DNA of 64,000 nt from Planctomycetota bacterium. Its GTDB lineage: Bacteria; Planctomycetota; UBA1135; GCA-002686595. The DNA lies in NCBI GenBank assembly GCA_029250885.1, contig JAQXEK010000036.1:47322-111321 (forward strand), written 5' to 3'. The translations under genes were made by a program, and so were the position numbers. The notes beneath the pieces were generated by a model. The model was not told the DNA's origin. It saw only the letters and a program-made list of their open reading frames with translations, and did not search any database. Below are positions 9,660 to 18,518 of the stretch, piece by piece. Positions within the stretch are counted from its first letter, which is position 1, and the number at the start of each line of letters is the position of its first letter.

Positions 9660-11417
9660 TTAGCCTCTGCCTGCCAAGGTTTGGGTCGCCCATGTCTTGA
9701 GCTCGCCCCGATGAATCTTTGCGTTGTGACGAACGTCCACGGGGAAGTCCGCTTTAAAGAGGATCTGCACCACGCCCGCAGTCACGGGATTGGGCTCGAC
9801 GTGATCGAACAGCTTCTGGGCCAGGCCCGCGCGCTCGCCTTCGGTGGTCGGCATGTGGCCTGGTTCGGGTTGGACCACCAAGATCTGCTCTTCATGGCCA
9901 ACCTCGCCAACCCCGACCAGGGCCGAGCGAAACACCAAGGGACTGGTGTTGAAGACGTTCTCTACGGGTACTGGTAGGACCGTCCCGATGGATGTGTCCA
10001 AGCGATGGGACTTGCGCCCGCAGAACCAGATCAGGCCCTCATCATCCAAGTAGGCCACGTCGCCGATACGGTGCCAGACCTCGCGATCCCTGGCTCCGGG
10101 TTGGTGCTCGCCAACGGGGATCTTCGCCAGAGCCGTAGGACCTGGCTCAAACTTGTAGCTACGCGTCACCACAGGGCCGCGCACGACGATCTCGCCGCGC
10201 TCGCCTACGGGAAGCTCTAGGTCGTCGGACCAGGTGCCAATCTCATCGGCCTCATCCTCTAGCTTGTCCTTGCCGATGCGGATGATACGCAGGTCGATCC
10301 CCGCGGCGGGCTTACCGACACAGGTGCCTGAACCCGTCTCAACGCGCTCGCGTATCTTGGGTGCAACCAGGTCGCGCCCACAGGCAGAGCTCACCGGCAG
10401 GCACTCCGTAGCGCCGTAGGGCGTGTGCACATCGGAGTAGCTAGCCAGCACCTGATGGAAGCCCTCGATCAGGGACATCGGTACTGGTGCGCCCGCGATG
10501 AGCACGCGCTTGAGGCTGGGCAGCTTGATCTCTTGTTCGATACAGTAGGGCACGACCCTGCGCCAGATGGCCGGGGATCCAAAGGTAGTCGTTGCACCGG
10601 ACGCCTGGATCGCGCCCACGATCTTGGCCGGGTCGCAGGTGGCGGGCTTCGAGGGGTTGAGCTCGGGGAACACGCAGGTCATGCCTAAGGCGGGGCTAAA
10701 CAGAGCGAAAACCGGCAGGCAGGCCACGTCGATCTCCCCGGGTTCAATGCCATAGACCGCGCGCAGGGCGCGCACTTGGGCTTCGAACATGCCGTGGGTA
10801 TAGGTGACTCCCTTGGGTGGGCCGGTGCTGCCGGAGGTGAACAGGATCGCGGCCTCGTCGTTGCGGTTGGATTTTCGGGCTGCCATAGGCTCTACACCAT
10901 GGGCGAGCTTCGCGAGGGTCTTAGCCCGGGTGGCCAGCGCGACGGCACCGGCTAGGGGACCGGTGGCTACCACATCCAGCTTGACTGTACGGAATGCCCG
11001 CGGCATCAAGCGTCGCAAGACGTGGGCGGCAGGGATCCCGATGAAGGCTGTGGGTTGCATCTTCTCGACGCAGGCGAGCACGTTCTTCGGCCCCATTCCG
11101 GGGTCGATCAACACGGGCACGGCGCCCAGCTTGAGCAGCCCAAAGGTTATCGCGATCAGCTCGACTCCGGGCTTGACGAAGACCGAGGCGCGCATCCCCG
11201 GCTCGAGCCCAGCTTGCGCAAGGCCAGCGGCGATACGGCCCGAATCCTGATCCAGCCTTGCGAAAGACACGTCCTCGAACGTCGTCTTGCCGTCCTTGGA
11301 TTTGGCTACACGGATCGCAGGTTCGTCCGGAGCCTCGGCGGCGCGGCGGCTAAGGAAGCTCGCCATGTTGACTAGGTCGGGCAGGTCGCCGAGCTCGCTC
11401 CAGGGTTGCGCTCCCAT
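9660..11417 (-). CDS. oleC: OleC-type beta-lactone synthetase (AMP-dependent ligase family)
   Basis: A 585-residue ANL-superfamily protein. The motifs are all present: A3 FTSGSTGPPKGVTYTH, A5 PYGATECLPVS, and the A7/A8 region GDVAYLDDEGLIWFCGRKSH. VLIDPGMGPKNVL and YGATE-LPV are typical of OleC and distinguish it from acyl-CoA ligases. OleC uses ATP to turn the syn beta-hydroxy acid from OleD into a cis-beta-lactone. It directly abuts oleB (stop of oleB at 11418, start of oleC at 11417), consistent with the tight OleB/OleC/OleD assembly known in Xanthomonas. In many bacteria oleB and oleC are fused; here they are separate but adjoining. Confidence 0.9.
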   Translation of the reverse strand: MGAQPWSELGDLPDLVNMASFLSRRAAEAPDEPAIRVAKSKDGKTTFEDVSFARLDQDSGRIAAGLAQAGLEPGMRASVFVKPGVELIAITFGLLKLGAVPVLIDPGMGPKNVLACVEKMQPTAFIGIPAAHVLRRLMPRAFRTVKLDVVATGPLAGAVALATRAKTLAKLAHGVEPMAARKSNRNDEAAILFTSGSTGPPKGVTYTHGMFEAQVRALRAVYGIEPGEIDVACLPVFALFSPALGMTCVFPELNPSKPATCDPAKIVGAIQASGATTTFGSPAIWRRVVPYCIEQEIKLPSLKRVLIAGAPVPMSLIEGFHQVLASYSDVHTPYGATECLPVSSACGRDLVAPKIRERVETGSGTCVGKPAAGIDLRIIRIGKDKLEDEADEIGTWSDDLELPVGERGEIVVRGPVVTRSYKFEPGPTALAKIPVGEHQPGARDREVWHRIGDVAYLDDEGLIWFCGRKSHRLDTSIGTVLPVPVENVFNTSPLVFRSALVGVGEVGHEEQILVVQPEPGHMPTTEGERAGLAQKLFDHVEPNPVTAGVVQILFKADFPVDVRHNAKIHRGELKTWATQTLAGRG

Positions 11418-12362
11418 TTAGGCGGTGTGGGGCGAGCTCTCGGCATCCATGAACTTCTCTAGGAAGGGCAGTGCCACGTCGGCGGCGTCTTCCCACATGT
11501 AGTGCCCGGCGTCCGGAATCTCGAGCACCTCGGCCTTCGGGAAGCGCTGTTTCCAACCTTCCAAGAAAACCGGCGAGAAGCACCAGTCCTTCATGCCCCA
11601 GGCAATCGCCATGGGCTTGTCCTCTAGCTGTGTCAGGCCGGCGTCGATGGCATCGATCACATCCCAGGTCGGATGCGAGGGCTTCATTGGGATGTCCAAG
11701 ACGAAGCGGTGCTGAGCGATGCGGTTGTGCCAGCTATTGTACGGAGCGAGGTAGCCACGCTTGGCGATGGCTGTCATGGGCTTCTCTACCGCCATGGTTG
11801 TGGCCGCCTTGGCGAAGCCGTTCAAGCCACGCAAGGCCAGCGCCCCAAAGATAGGCCAGCGACAGATCGCAATGCGAAAAGGAAGGCGATCCACAAGGAA
11901 GGCCGCCGTGTTGCCCAGCATGATCTTTGCGATGCGGTCCGGGTGCCGAACGGCAAAGCCCATCCCGATCGCTCCGCCCCAGTCGTGCAAGACGAGGGTG
12001 ATGTCCTTTAAGTCGAGGGACAACACAAGGGCCTCGAGGTTGTCCACGTGATCCTTCAGCGTGTAGCCAAAGTCCTGGGGCTTCTCCGACAATCCGCAGC
12101 CAAGGTTATCCACCGCGACCACCCGATGCCGATCTCGAAAGGCCTTGATCACAGGCCGATAGTAGAAGCTCCAAGACGGATTGCCGTGAACGCAGAGCAT
12201 CGGCTCAGCCGTTGCATCCCCCTCGTCGACATAGTGCAGCCAACCCTTCGCAGTTTGGAACCCACGGGGCTCGAAATCGTACTCGGCACGGAAGGACTCC
12301 GTAGTCTTCCGAGCCTGGCCAAGGAAGGCATCTTCGAGCATGGGGGACTTGCCGCTGGTCAT
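11418..12362 (-). CDS. oleB: OleB-type beta-lactone decarboxylase (alpha/beta hydrolase)
   Basis: 314 residues of the haloalkane-dehalogenase-like alpha/beta-hydrolase fold. The oxyanion motif HGNPSWSFYYR is at 59-69, the nucleophile is Asp127 in LVLHDWGGAIG, the acid is probably Asp259 (GMKDW) and the general base His287 (AGHYMWED). OleB proteins use an Asp nucleophile to convert cis-beta-lactones to cis-alkenes with loss of CO2. The immediate link to oleC and oleD supports this over a dehalogenase. A perfect 12-base-pair hairpin lies 22 bases upstream of the start, separating the gene from the PPTase gene. Confidence 0.87.
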   Translation of the reverse strand: MTSGKSPMLEDAFLGQARKTTESFRAEYDFEPRGFQTAKGWLHYVDEGDATAEPMLCVHGNPSWSFYYRPVIKAFRDRHRVVAVDNLGCGLSEKPQDFGYTLKDHVDNLEALVLSLDLKDITLVLHDWGGAIGMGFAVRHPDRIAKIMLGNTAAFLVDRLPFRIAICRWPIFGALALRGLNGFAKAATTMAVEKPMTAIAKRGYLAPYNSWHNRIAQHRFVLDIPMKPSHPTWDVIDAIDAGLTQLEDKPMAIAWGMKDWCFSPVFLEGWKQRFPKAEVLEIPDAGHYMWEDAADVALPFLEKFMDAESSPHTA

Positions 12363-12384
12363 GGATGGGAGTGTACTTTAAACG

Positions 12385-12411
12385 AACGAGGCCAGATCAT
12401 CTGGCCTCGTT
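12385..12411. terminator. Perfect 12-bp hairpin between the PPTase gene and oleB
   Basis: AACGAGGCCAGA (12385-12396) pairs perfectly with 12400-12411 around a 3-base loop. On the minus strand a short TTTAAAG follows. It could end the fatty-acid part of the operon, act as an attenuator controlling read-through into oleBCD, or mark an RNA-processing site. Confidence 0.5.
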
Positions 12412-12449
12412 GCTTTGGCCCCGCGGGACCCAAATTGTGCTCTGCTTCT

Positions 12450-13067
12450 CTACCTGTCGCCGGCACCAACCAGATGGCCGTGCCAGTCCCATTGGACCTG
12501 CTGGACCTGGGGGCAGGTCACGGAGGCGATGTGCTCGTCGCGTTGCATCTGGTGGACGAAGTGCTCCTGGCGCTCGTACCGAACCCAAATGCCGGGGCGT
12601 GAGTCGGTCATGCTCATGGAGCCGATGGTGCACTTCGACAGGCCGCACAGGCCCTCGCCGGTAAGCTTGAGCAGGGCCTCCTTCGCGGACCAGATACGGG
12701 TGAAGGCTTCGACCTCGCAGATGTCGAAGCGCTGGCAGACCATGGCGATCTCACCCTCCGAAGCGGCCTCGGCAATGACCTCGGGGCTGGGTGTACGCAT
12801 GCGCTCGATATCGATGCCCAGGGGCCACGTAGCGGCCGCGCCGGCCACATATTCGGCAGAGTGGGTGATGGACCAGTAATGACCATCCGTGGGCAGGGGA
12901 GCGCCGTGCTCGTCGCGGTCAAGGCTCTTGAAGTTGATGCCTTGGCGCGATGCTGCCTCTCCTAGGGCCTCGCGGGCCGAGGCCTTTTGGTGGCGCACTC
13001 GATCGCGCGAGGAGTTGGACGGATTTTGTCCAGGCGTGGGCCGAATGACGGCGTGGAGAACGTTCAT
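12450..13067 (-). CDS. 4'-phosphopantetheinyl transferase (Sfp/AcpT type)
   Basis: The 205-residue protein has the two hallmark motifs: GIDIE (84-88), which binds Mg2+ and CoA, and WSAKEALLKLTG (126-137). SITHS before the first motif is also typical. The family transfers the phosphopantetheine arm of CoA to the conserved serine of carrier proteins. Its natural partner here is the acyl carrier protein at 18213-18482 in the same operon. A private PPTase implies that the carrier protein is not served well by the housekeeping AcpS, as in secondary-metabolite or Pfa systems. The gap to the upstream FabI gene is 87 bases and holds no convincing terminator. Confidence 0.92.
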   Translation of the reverse strand: MNVLHAVIRPTPGQNPSNSSRDRVRHQKASAREALGEAASRQGINFKSLDRDEHGAPLPTDGHYWSITHSAEYVAGAAATWPLGIDIERMRTPSPEVIAEAASEGEIAMVCQRFDICEVEAFTRIWSAKEALLKLTGEGLCGLSKCTIGSMSMTDSRPGIWVRYERQEHFVHQMQRDEHIASVTCPQVQQVQWDWHGHLVGAGDR

Positions 13068-13154
13068 AGATTGAGAAGTAGGCTGTTGCGCACGGACCCC
13101 CTCTCTTCGGTGGGGTCGGGCGCTGCGAGGACTGCGATTTGCGTTGTTTTTGTG

Positions 13155-13964
13155 TTAGGAGTCGATTCGGGTCGCCTTGGCGACCAAATCGGCATTGAAG
13201 TATCCAGAGCCCATGCCAGCGTCGACAACGATTCCTTGGCCGTTTATGCCACTAGAAGCAGGGGAGAGCAGGAAAGCAGCCGTTTCGGCAACTTCGGGCG
13301 TAGTGACGCCGCGCCCACGGAAGGTGGCTTCTTCGCCGTATAGATAGCTCTCCAAGTAGCCAGGGATACCGGCGGAGGCGGAAGTCTTAAGCAGTCCCGC
13401 GCGCACGGCGTTGAAGCGGACCTCGGAGAAGTCGCTGAAGCTCTTGGCTAAGAAGACGATGGCCGAGTCCAAGGCCGCCTTGATTGGCGCCATGTAACCG
13501 TAGTTTTCGGACGCCATGGTGGTAGAAGAGATCGAGATCGTGACCACAGCCGCATCCTTCGAGAAGCTGTCTTTCAAGGCGTTAGAAAGATTGATTAGGG
13601 AGAAGCATGAGATGTCCAAAGCCTGTAAAAAGTGCTGCTTCGGTGTCTCGTGGAAGGGCTTCATGCCGTCATCGTAATTTGCAAAAGCAATTGAGTGGAC
13701 CAGGCCATGCAGGGGCTTGCCCTCGTCAGCTAAGTAGGTGCCGAGAGCGTCGACTTCGGCCTGCTCCTCGACGTTGCAGATCAGGACCTCGCGGCCGGAC
13801 AGTAGCTTCGCGGTCTGATCTTGGTGCTGCTCGTCGCGGACGGTGAACAGCAGCTCGGCGCCGCGCCCTTCTAGGGTCTTGGCGATGTGCCAGGCGACGC
13901 TCTTACGGTTGGCTACACCGGTGATGAGATAGCGGCGGCCCGCAAGGTCGGTTGCATTAGTCAT
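13155..13964 (-). CDS. FabI-like enoyl-ACP reductase with an altered active site
   Basis: 269 residues of the FabI branch of the SDR family: the divergent nucleotide motif [16 protein letters not shown] (14-29), HSIAFAN and the C-terminal [13 protein letters not shown]. The catalytic pair is kept with FabI spacing: Tyr155 and Lys162 in YGYMAPIK. The position equivalent to E. coli Tyr146, ten residues before, is Ile145 (within TISISSTTM). FabI reduces the trans-2-enoyl-ACP double bond. In this operon it would complete a chain-extension cycle, or be used only in selected cycles so that double bonds remain. It overlaps the FabZ gene by 8 bases, so translation is coupled. The change at 145 suggests a specialised substrate. 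Confidence 0.85.
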   Translation of the reverse strand: MTNATDLAGRRYLITGVANRKSVAWHIAKTLEGRGAELLFTVRDEQHQDQTAKLLSGREVLICNVEEQAEVDALGTYLADEGKPLHGLVHSIAFANYDDGMKPFHETPKQHFLQALDISCFSLINLSNALKDSFSKDAAVVTISISSTTMASENYGYMAPIKAALDSAIVFLAKSFSDFSEVRFNAVRAGLLKTSASAGIPGYLESYLYGEEATFRGRGVTTPEVAETAAFLLSPASSGINGQGIVVDAGMGSGYFNADLVAKATRIDS

Positions 13965-14430
13965 TGGAAGGGGCGGGCTTGGGTGCAGCGGCCACGGCGA
14001 AGTCGCAGGACATCACTAAGGCGCCGTCGGCGTTCTTGACCCGGGCTTTCATAAAGCGAGCGGGACCTAAAGAGTCGGTCAGAGTAAGCTCGGCACGCAC
14101 AGACTCTTCAGGACTGGTCATGCGCTTAAAGCGGCCACCGCCGACCCGGGTAAGCACGGGGATTGTGCCCTCCAGGTCCGCGTCTCCGTCGGCGGCGCGG
14201 CCGGCGAACCAGAGCGCCGCTGACTGGAAGACAAACTCCATCAGGAGCACGCCGGGTACGATCGGGTTGCCGGGGTAGTGCCCGCGAAAGAACTCCGCAT
14301 CGGACCCCGGCGTCCACTCGGTGGTGATCGTCGTCTCGTCCTCGGCCAGGATCAAGTCGACAAATAAGAACGGTGCGCGGTGGGGGATACGCTCTTGGAT
14401 CACGTCTAAGCCAAGTGGGCTCGCTTCCAT
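13957..14430 (-). CDS. FabZ/FabA-like 3-hydroxyacyl-ACP dehydratase
   Basis: A 157-residue hotdog-fold protein. It starts with [11 protein letters not shown], the standard FabZ opening, and carries [20 protein letters not shown], with catalytic His51 and Glu65 at FabZ spacing. The family dehydrates 3-hydroxyacyl-ACP to the 2-enoyl-ACP in chain elongation. The tail ends in [11 protein letters not shown], a short low-complexity extension. It lies between the FabG and FabI homologues, 3 bases and -8 bases away, so these three form the reductive loop of one synthase. Whether it can also isomerise the double bond as FabA does cannot be decided from sequence. Confidence 0.88.
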   Translation of the reverse strand: MEASPLGLDVIQERIPHRAPFLFVDLILAEDETTITTEWTPGSDAEFFRGHYPGNPIVPGVLLMEFVFQSAALWFAGRAADGDADLEGTIPVLTRVGGGRFKRMTSPEESVRAELTLTDSLGPARFMKARVKNADGALVMSCDFAVAAAPKPAPSND

Positions 14431-14433
14431 GGT

Positions 14434-15171
14434 CTACAGTCCCCCGGTGACCTCAAGGGTCGCGCCGTTGATGTATGAAGCTTCCTTCGCGGCAAGGCAG
14501 AGCACCGCATAGGCAATCTCGTCGGGCCTGCCGAAGCGCTTCATGGGCACGCTCTTCTTGTGGGCCTTGACCGCGTCCGCCGGCAGGTCGTCGATGAGCT
14601 CAGTAGCGACAAAACCCGGTGACACGCAGTTGACGGTGATACCACGCTTGGCAACCTCCTTGGAGAGGGAGCGCCCCATGGCGACCTGGCCCGCTTTCGA
14701 CGCGGAGTAGTTCGCCTGGCCCTCGAAGCCGTATTGGCCCGCGGGCGAGGTGATATTGATCACGCGTCCATAGCGCGCTTGCAGCATATGCAGCACGCCA
14801 GCCTTGGCCATCAGGAACGTGCCCGTGAGGTTTGTGTCGAGCACAGCATGCCAGTCCTTCGTGGGCATCATGGCCATGACGTGGTCGCGGCGGATGCCGG
14901 AGTTGTTCACGAGGACCTGCACGCTGGTCTCGGTACTGTCGAGACCGTCCCAGAATGCGGTGACCTGATCCTCTTGGGTTACGTCGAACTGGGCTAGGGT
15001 TAGGCGCTCGCCCGCCTCGCCAAGTTCCGCCTTGAAGGTGTTCGCGGCGTCGGAGTTCGAGCGAAAAGTGGCGATGACGCTGCCGCCGGCGGCCAAGAAG
15101 GCCTCGGTGACGGCGCGACCAATGCCGCGGGTGCCGCCAGTGACGACGGCGGTTTGATTATGGAAGTCCAT
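14434..15171 (-). CDS. FabG-like 3-oxoacyl-ACP reductase
   Basis: I chose the ATG at 15171 because the protein then begins MDFHNQTAVVTGGTRGIG, the usual FabG start, and the preceding gene ends at 15174. The 245-residue SDR has TGGTRGIG (11-18), VNNSGIRRD, and the Ser-Tyr-Lys triad in NITSPAGQYG and YSASKAG, ending in the FabG-like INGATLEVTGGL. It reduces 3-oxoacyl-ACP with NADPH. Its place between the flavoproteins and FabZ ties it to this operon's own carrier protein. Confidence 0.9.
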   Translation of the reverse strand: MDFHNQTAVVTGGTRGIGRAVTEAFLAAGGSVIATFRSNSDAANTFKAELGEAGERLTLAQFDVTQEDQVTAFWDGLDSTETSVQVLVNNSGIRRDHVMAMMPTKDWHAVLDTNLTGTFLMAKAGVLHMLQARYGRVINITSPAGQYGFEGQANYSASKAGQVAMGRSLSKEVAKRGITVNCVSPGFVATELIDDLPADAVKAHKKSVPMKRFGRPDEIAYAVLCLAAKEASYINGATLEVTGGL

Positions 15172-15173
15172 GG

Positions 15174-16730
15174 TTACGCCTGCTGGGTCTCGGCCCGTTG
15201 AAAGAGGTAAGCGTCGACCTTGTTGGCCTGAATCACGCCATAGTTGGCCGCACCAAGCCATCCCGACATGATGATGCCGACGCTGCCCGCGTGGAAGAGC
15301 CCCGGCAGCTCAAGGTGTAGGTTCATTGAGGGCTGCAGGCCCTCGAACTTGGTGCCGAAGGACGAGCCGGTCTGGTGCTGGGTGTAGAATTCGAAGCTGC
15401 GTGGAGTCGATGCTTCCACGTAGTCGATCTTGGAACGGATACCGGGGACATAGGTCTCGAGGTGCGCGAGGGTCTCCTCGCAGAGCTGCTGCTTGTTGGC
15501 CTCGTACTGCTCCTCGTCCATGTCCTTCCAATCCTCGAATCGCGCGTTGGTCGAGGCAACGATGGTGTAGCGCTGCTCCTCCATTTCAGGTCGCCCCTTA
15601 GGGTAGTAGAAGGAGAAGGTGCGGCTCTCGCCGTGCAGGTCCGAGAGACTGTGAGACTGGAACTCCTTGCGCGTCGACGTGAACAGCAGGTCCGTCACAA
15701 AGGGAATCGACTCCCCGGCGCGGATGCCCATGTAGACCTGGCAGGAGGAGTTGTTGAGACGTATAGCCTCGACCTCCTCCACGAACTCGGGTCGAAAGTG
15801 ACTTGGGTCCACGAGCTTCAGGATCGTGGTCTTGAGGTTCGCATTGGAGAGTACCGCTCGGGCGCGGATGGCCATGGTCGTGCTGCCCCCAGTGGCAACG
15901 ACGCCTGTGACTTGGCCGTCTGCCACCTGGATCTCATCCACTTGAACGCGCGTGCGGTAGTCCACGCCGTTCTTGCGCAGCTCGGCGCGCATCATATCGA
16001 GCAGCCCGTCCGTGCCGCCGACGAAGGTGTACACGCCCTTGCTCATGAAGTTCGAGAACACGATACCGTAGGTGATGGCGGGCTCGTCAAGATTCGATCC
16101 GTTGGCGTAGGAGATCGGCTCCATCAGTAGCCGGTGCACGTCGTTGCGCCCAGGGAAGAACTGCTCAAACAGCTCGCCCGTGGTCATGTTCGAGTCATCG
16201 AAGAAGTCCATCTTGCGCAGGTGCTTAAAGAAGCCCTCAACGGCCTCGCGTTCGAGGCCGAACTCTGTCACCAGCTTGTCGGTAAAGTCTTCCCGGGTGA
16301 AGCTCGTATCAAAACTGAACTGGGGGTTATCGAAGGTGACCTTGTCCAACTGAACGATCCTGTCGGCGATCTCCTGGCTCCAATACTTGCGGCAGGTCTT
16401 CTTCATGCCGATGGGGAAGCCGTGTAAGGACACATCGAAAATGTGACCACCGGGGCGTTTGAACCATGTCGCCAGGCCGCCGATCTTGAAGTGTTGCTCC
16501 AGCAACAGAACGCTCTTGCCAGAGCGACCGAGGATGTTCGCCGCAGTGATTCCAGCTAGGCCCGAGCCGATGACCACGACATCGTATTCATCCTTGACGC
16601 CCTCGAGGAAGTTCTTCTTCTGGGGGACCTTGCCGTGGCGGCTGCCCCAGGGGTTGCTCTTGGTCGTCAGCATTTTGGGCTGGCTGGCCTCGTCGCCATT
16701 CGGCGAGGGGGCGTTCGATTCAGTGCTCAT
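15174..16730 (-). CDS. CrtI/RetSat-like FAD-dependent oxidoreductase, copy 2
   Basis: The ATG at 16730 gives 518 residues: a ~50-residue polar leader, then the FAD-binding Rossmann motif [16 protein letters not shown], and [15 protein letters not shown] with FDVSLHGF. The pattern EQHxxxGG...FDxxxH is that of the phytoene desaturase / carotenoid isomerase / retinol saturase superfamily, nearer the RetSat/CrtISO side than to CrtI itself. The C-terminal FAD contact is [20 protein letters not shown]. Members desaturate, saturate or isomerise conjugated chains. No carotenoid genes are nearby; the neighbours are fatty-acid synthase parts, so the likely substrate is an acyl-ACP or derived polyene. 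It begins 25 bases after the sister flavoprotein gene. Confidence 0.8.
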   Translation of the reverse strand: MSTESNAPSPNGDEASQPKMLTTKSNPWGSRHGKVPQKKNFLEGVKDEYDVVVIGSGLAGITAANILGRSGKSVLLLEQHFKIGGLATWFKRPGGHIFDVSLHGFPIGMKKTCRKYWSQEIADRIVQLDKVTFDNPQFSFDTSFTREDFTDKLVTEFGLEREAVEGFFKHLRKMDFFDDSNMTTGELFEQFFPGRNDVHRLLMEPISYANGSNLDEPAITYGIVFSNFMSKGVYTFVGGTDGLLDMMRAELRKNGVDYRTRVQVDEIQVADGQVTGVVATGGSTTMAIRARAVLSNANLKTTILKLVDPSHFRPEFVEEVEAIRLNNSSCQVYMGIRAGESIPFVTDLLFTSTRKEFQSHSLSDLHGESRTFSFYYPKGRPEMEEQRYTIVASTNARFEDWKDMDEEQYEANKQQLCEETLAHLETYVPGIRSKIDYVEASTPRSFEFYTQHQTGSSFGTKFEGLQPSMNLHLELPGLFHAGSVGIIMSGWLGAANYGVIQANKVDAYLFQRAETQQA

Positions 16731-16755
16731 AAAATCGCGGGGTGGGAAGGAGAGG

Positions 16756-18186
16756 CTAAGCGGTGGGCTGCAGGCAGTGGCGGTTTGCCATGGAGATCCC
16801 CGACAGCATGGCGCCGACGACGCCGAGCAGGCCTTGGTCGGTGCCCATGAGGAAGAGTCCCGGCAGCTCGGTGGCGCCATCAAGGCGCTTCTTCGGCGCG
16901 CCGTAGACCGCACCCTTGGGGTGGCCACAGAAGCGCCTAATGGTGTTCGGTGTAAAGAGATCTCGGTCGATCTCGAAGGGGCGCGGATCCGGCGCGAAGC
17001 GAGAAGCCGAGTCCAGGAAGGCCTCGGCCGCGCGCTGCTTCTGGGTCGCGTATTCGGTGGCATCCGCCTGAGCGAGGTCTCCCCAGTGACTGGCGCTGGC
17101 CAAGGCGGTGAAGCGCATCCAGCCCTCCGTTAGGGGCTCGGTGGCCGCGTAGTTGTTGGGCGAGCAGATGACGCCACTGCGCGGGTCGATGCCAAGGCCT
17201 CCGGGGGCGGGGCAGCGGTAGTCGAAGGTGTCGCTGTCGTTAAAGAATGTGATCGCCGCGCCGTAGTTGCCGAAGTCCATGGGCGTCTTGTCCGTCACAA
17301 TCACGGTCTCGTTAAACGAGAGCTGCCCGCGATCTTCGTCGGTGACCCTTGCTCCGAGTTCCGCGCCGCACATCTCCATGGTCGGGCCAAAGCCCGCTGA
17401 GGACAGCACCTGGTCCGCAAAGATCTCCTCGCCGTTTTCGAGCCGGACGCCTGCCGCACTGCGCAAGCTACCCGCGCCCTGCTGCAGGATCTCGGCCACA
17501 CCGCTCTTCATGCGCAGCTCGCCGCCCAGGGACTTGTAGCGCTTGACGAGCAGGTCGAGCAGGGGGCGGATGCCGCCTTCGGGCCGCGCGAAGCCTTCGT
17601 CGTAGAAGCTCTTAAACAGAATCGCGAACTGGTACCAAGCGATGTCGCCGGGGATCGCGCTGCCGTAGTAGCACATGGGCAGCATTAGCATCTCGACCAG
17701 TAGCGGCTCGGTGATGAACTTCGCGAGCTCGCCGCGCGCCAGAAGGTCCGGGTCCGGCGGCGTGAACGAGTCGTAGGCAAAGATCGCTTCGGTGAGCTTC
17801 GCGAACCCATCTACCTGGTCCGGGAAGGCTCGGGCTATCTCGCTCTCGAACAGCTCAAACTCGTTTGAGAAGCGCAGGCGCTCAGTGGGAAACGCGATCT
17901 CGCTGTAGTTCTGCTCGCCCAGCTGCAGGTCGCTGTGTCGAATGCGCAGCTGGCGCAGTAGCTTGGTTAGCGGTACGCCGCGCCGGCCCTTAGGGGCAAA
18001 GTTCGTGAGGGCGTGCAGCCCCACATCGAAGATGCGGCCACGGCGCTTGTAGAACGAGTTTAGGCCGCCCCAGAGATAGTGCTTCTCCAGGATTAACACG
18101 CGTTTGTCGTATTGGGCCAGACGGATCCCTGCTGCAAGCCCGCTCATGCCGGCCCCGATTAAGATCGCGTCGTACTTCTCACTCAT
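16756..18186 (-). CDS. CrtI/RetSat-like FAD-dependent oxidoreductase, copy 1
   Basis: 476 residues. The N-terminus binds FAD ([20 protein letters not shown]), followed by [16 protein letters not shown] and [13 protein letters not shown], the same EKHxxxGG...FDxGxH signature as its neighbour. The C-terminus has [21 protein letters not shown], the second FAD contact. The two proteins resemble each other end to end but differ widely in the middle, so they are old paralogues with probably different steps or substrates. It follows the carrier-protein gene by 26 bases. The reaction (desaturation, saturation or isomerisation) cannot be assigned from sequence. Confidence 0.8.
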   Translation of the reverse strand: MSEKYDAILIGAGMSGLAAGIRLAQYDKRVLILEKHYLWGGLNSFYKRRGRIFDVGLHALTNFAPKGRRGVPLTKLLRQLRIRHSDLQLGEQNYSEIAFPTERLRFSNEFELFESEIARAFPDQVDGFAKLTEAIFAYDSFTPPDPDLLARGELAKFITEPLLVEMLMLPMCYYGSAIPGDIAWYQFAILFKSFYDEGFARPEGGIRPLLDLLVKRYKSLGGELRMKSGVAEILQQGAGSLRSAAGVRLENGEEIFADQVLSSAGFGPTMEMCGAELGARVTDEDRGQLSFNETVIVTDKTPMDFGNYGAAITFFNDSDTFDYRCPAPGGLGIDPRSGVICSPNNYAATEPLTEGWMRFTALASASHWGDLAQADATEYATQKQRAAEAFLDSASRFAPDPRPFEIDRDLFTPNTIRRFCGHPKGAVYGAPKKRLDGATELPGLFLMGTDQGLLGVVGAMLSGISMANRHCLQPTA

Positions 18187-18212
18187 GGCCGCGCCGGGGC
18201 GCTAATCGCTTC

Positions 18213-18482
<270 letters not shown>

Positions 18483-18518
18483 AGTTCGTAATTGGTTGGG
18501 CTCCAGGGAGTGGAGCGG

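Noticed and set aside
13095..13117. GACCCC...GGGGTC hairpin between the PPTase and FabI genes as a terminator
   Set aside because: Only a 6-base-pair stem with an 11-base loop and no T-run on the minus strand; the operon probably continues through it.
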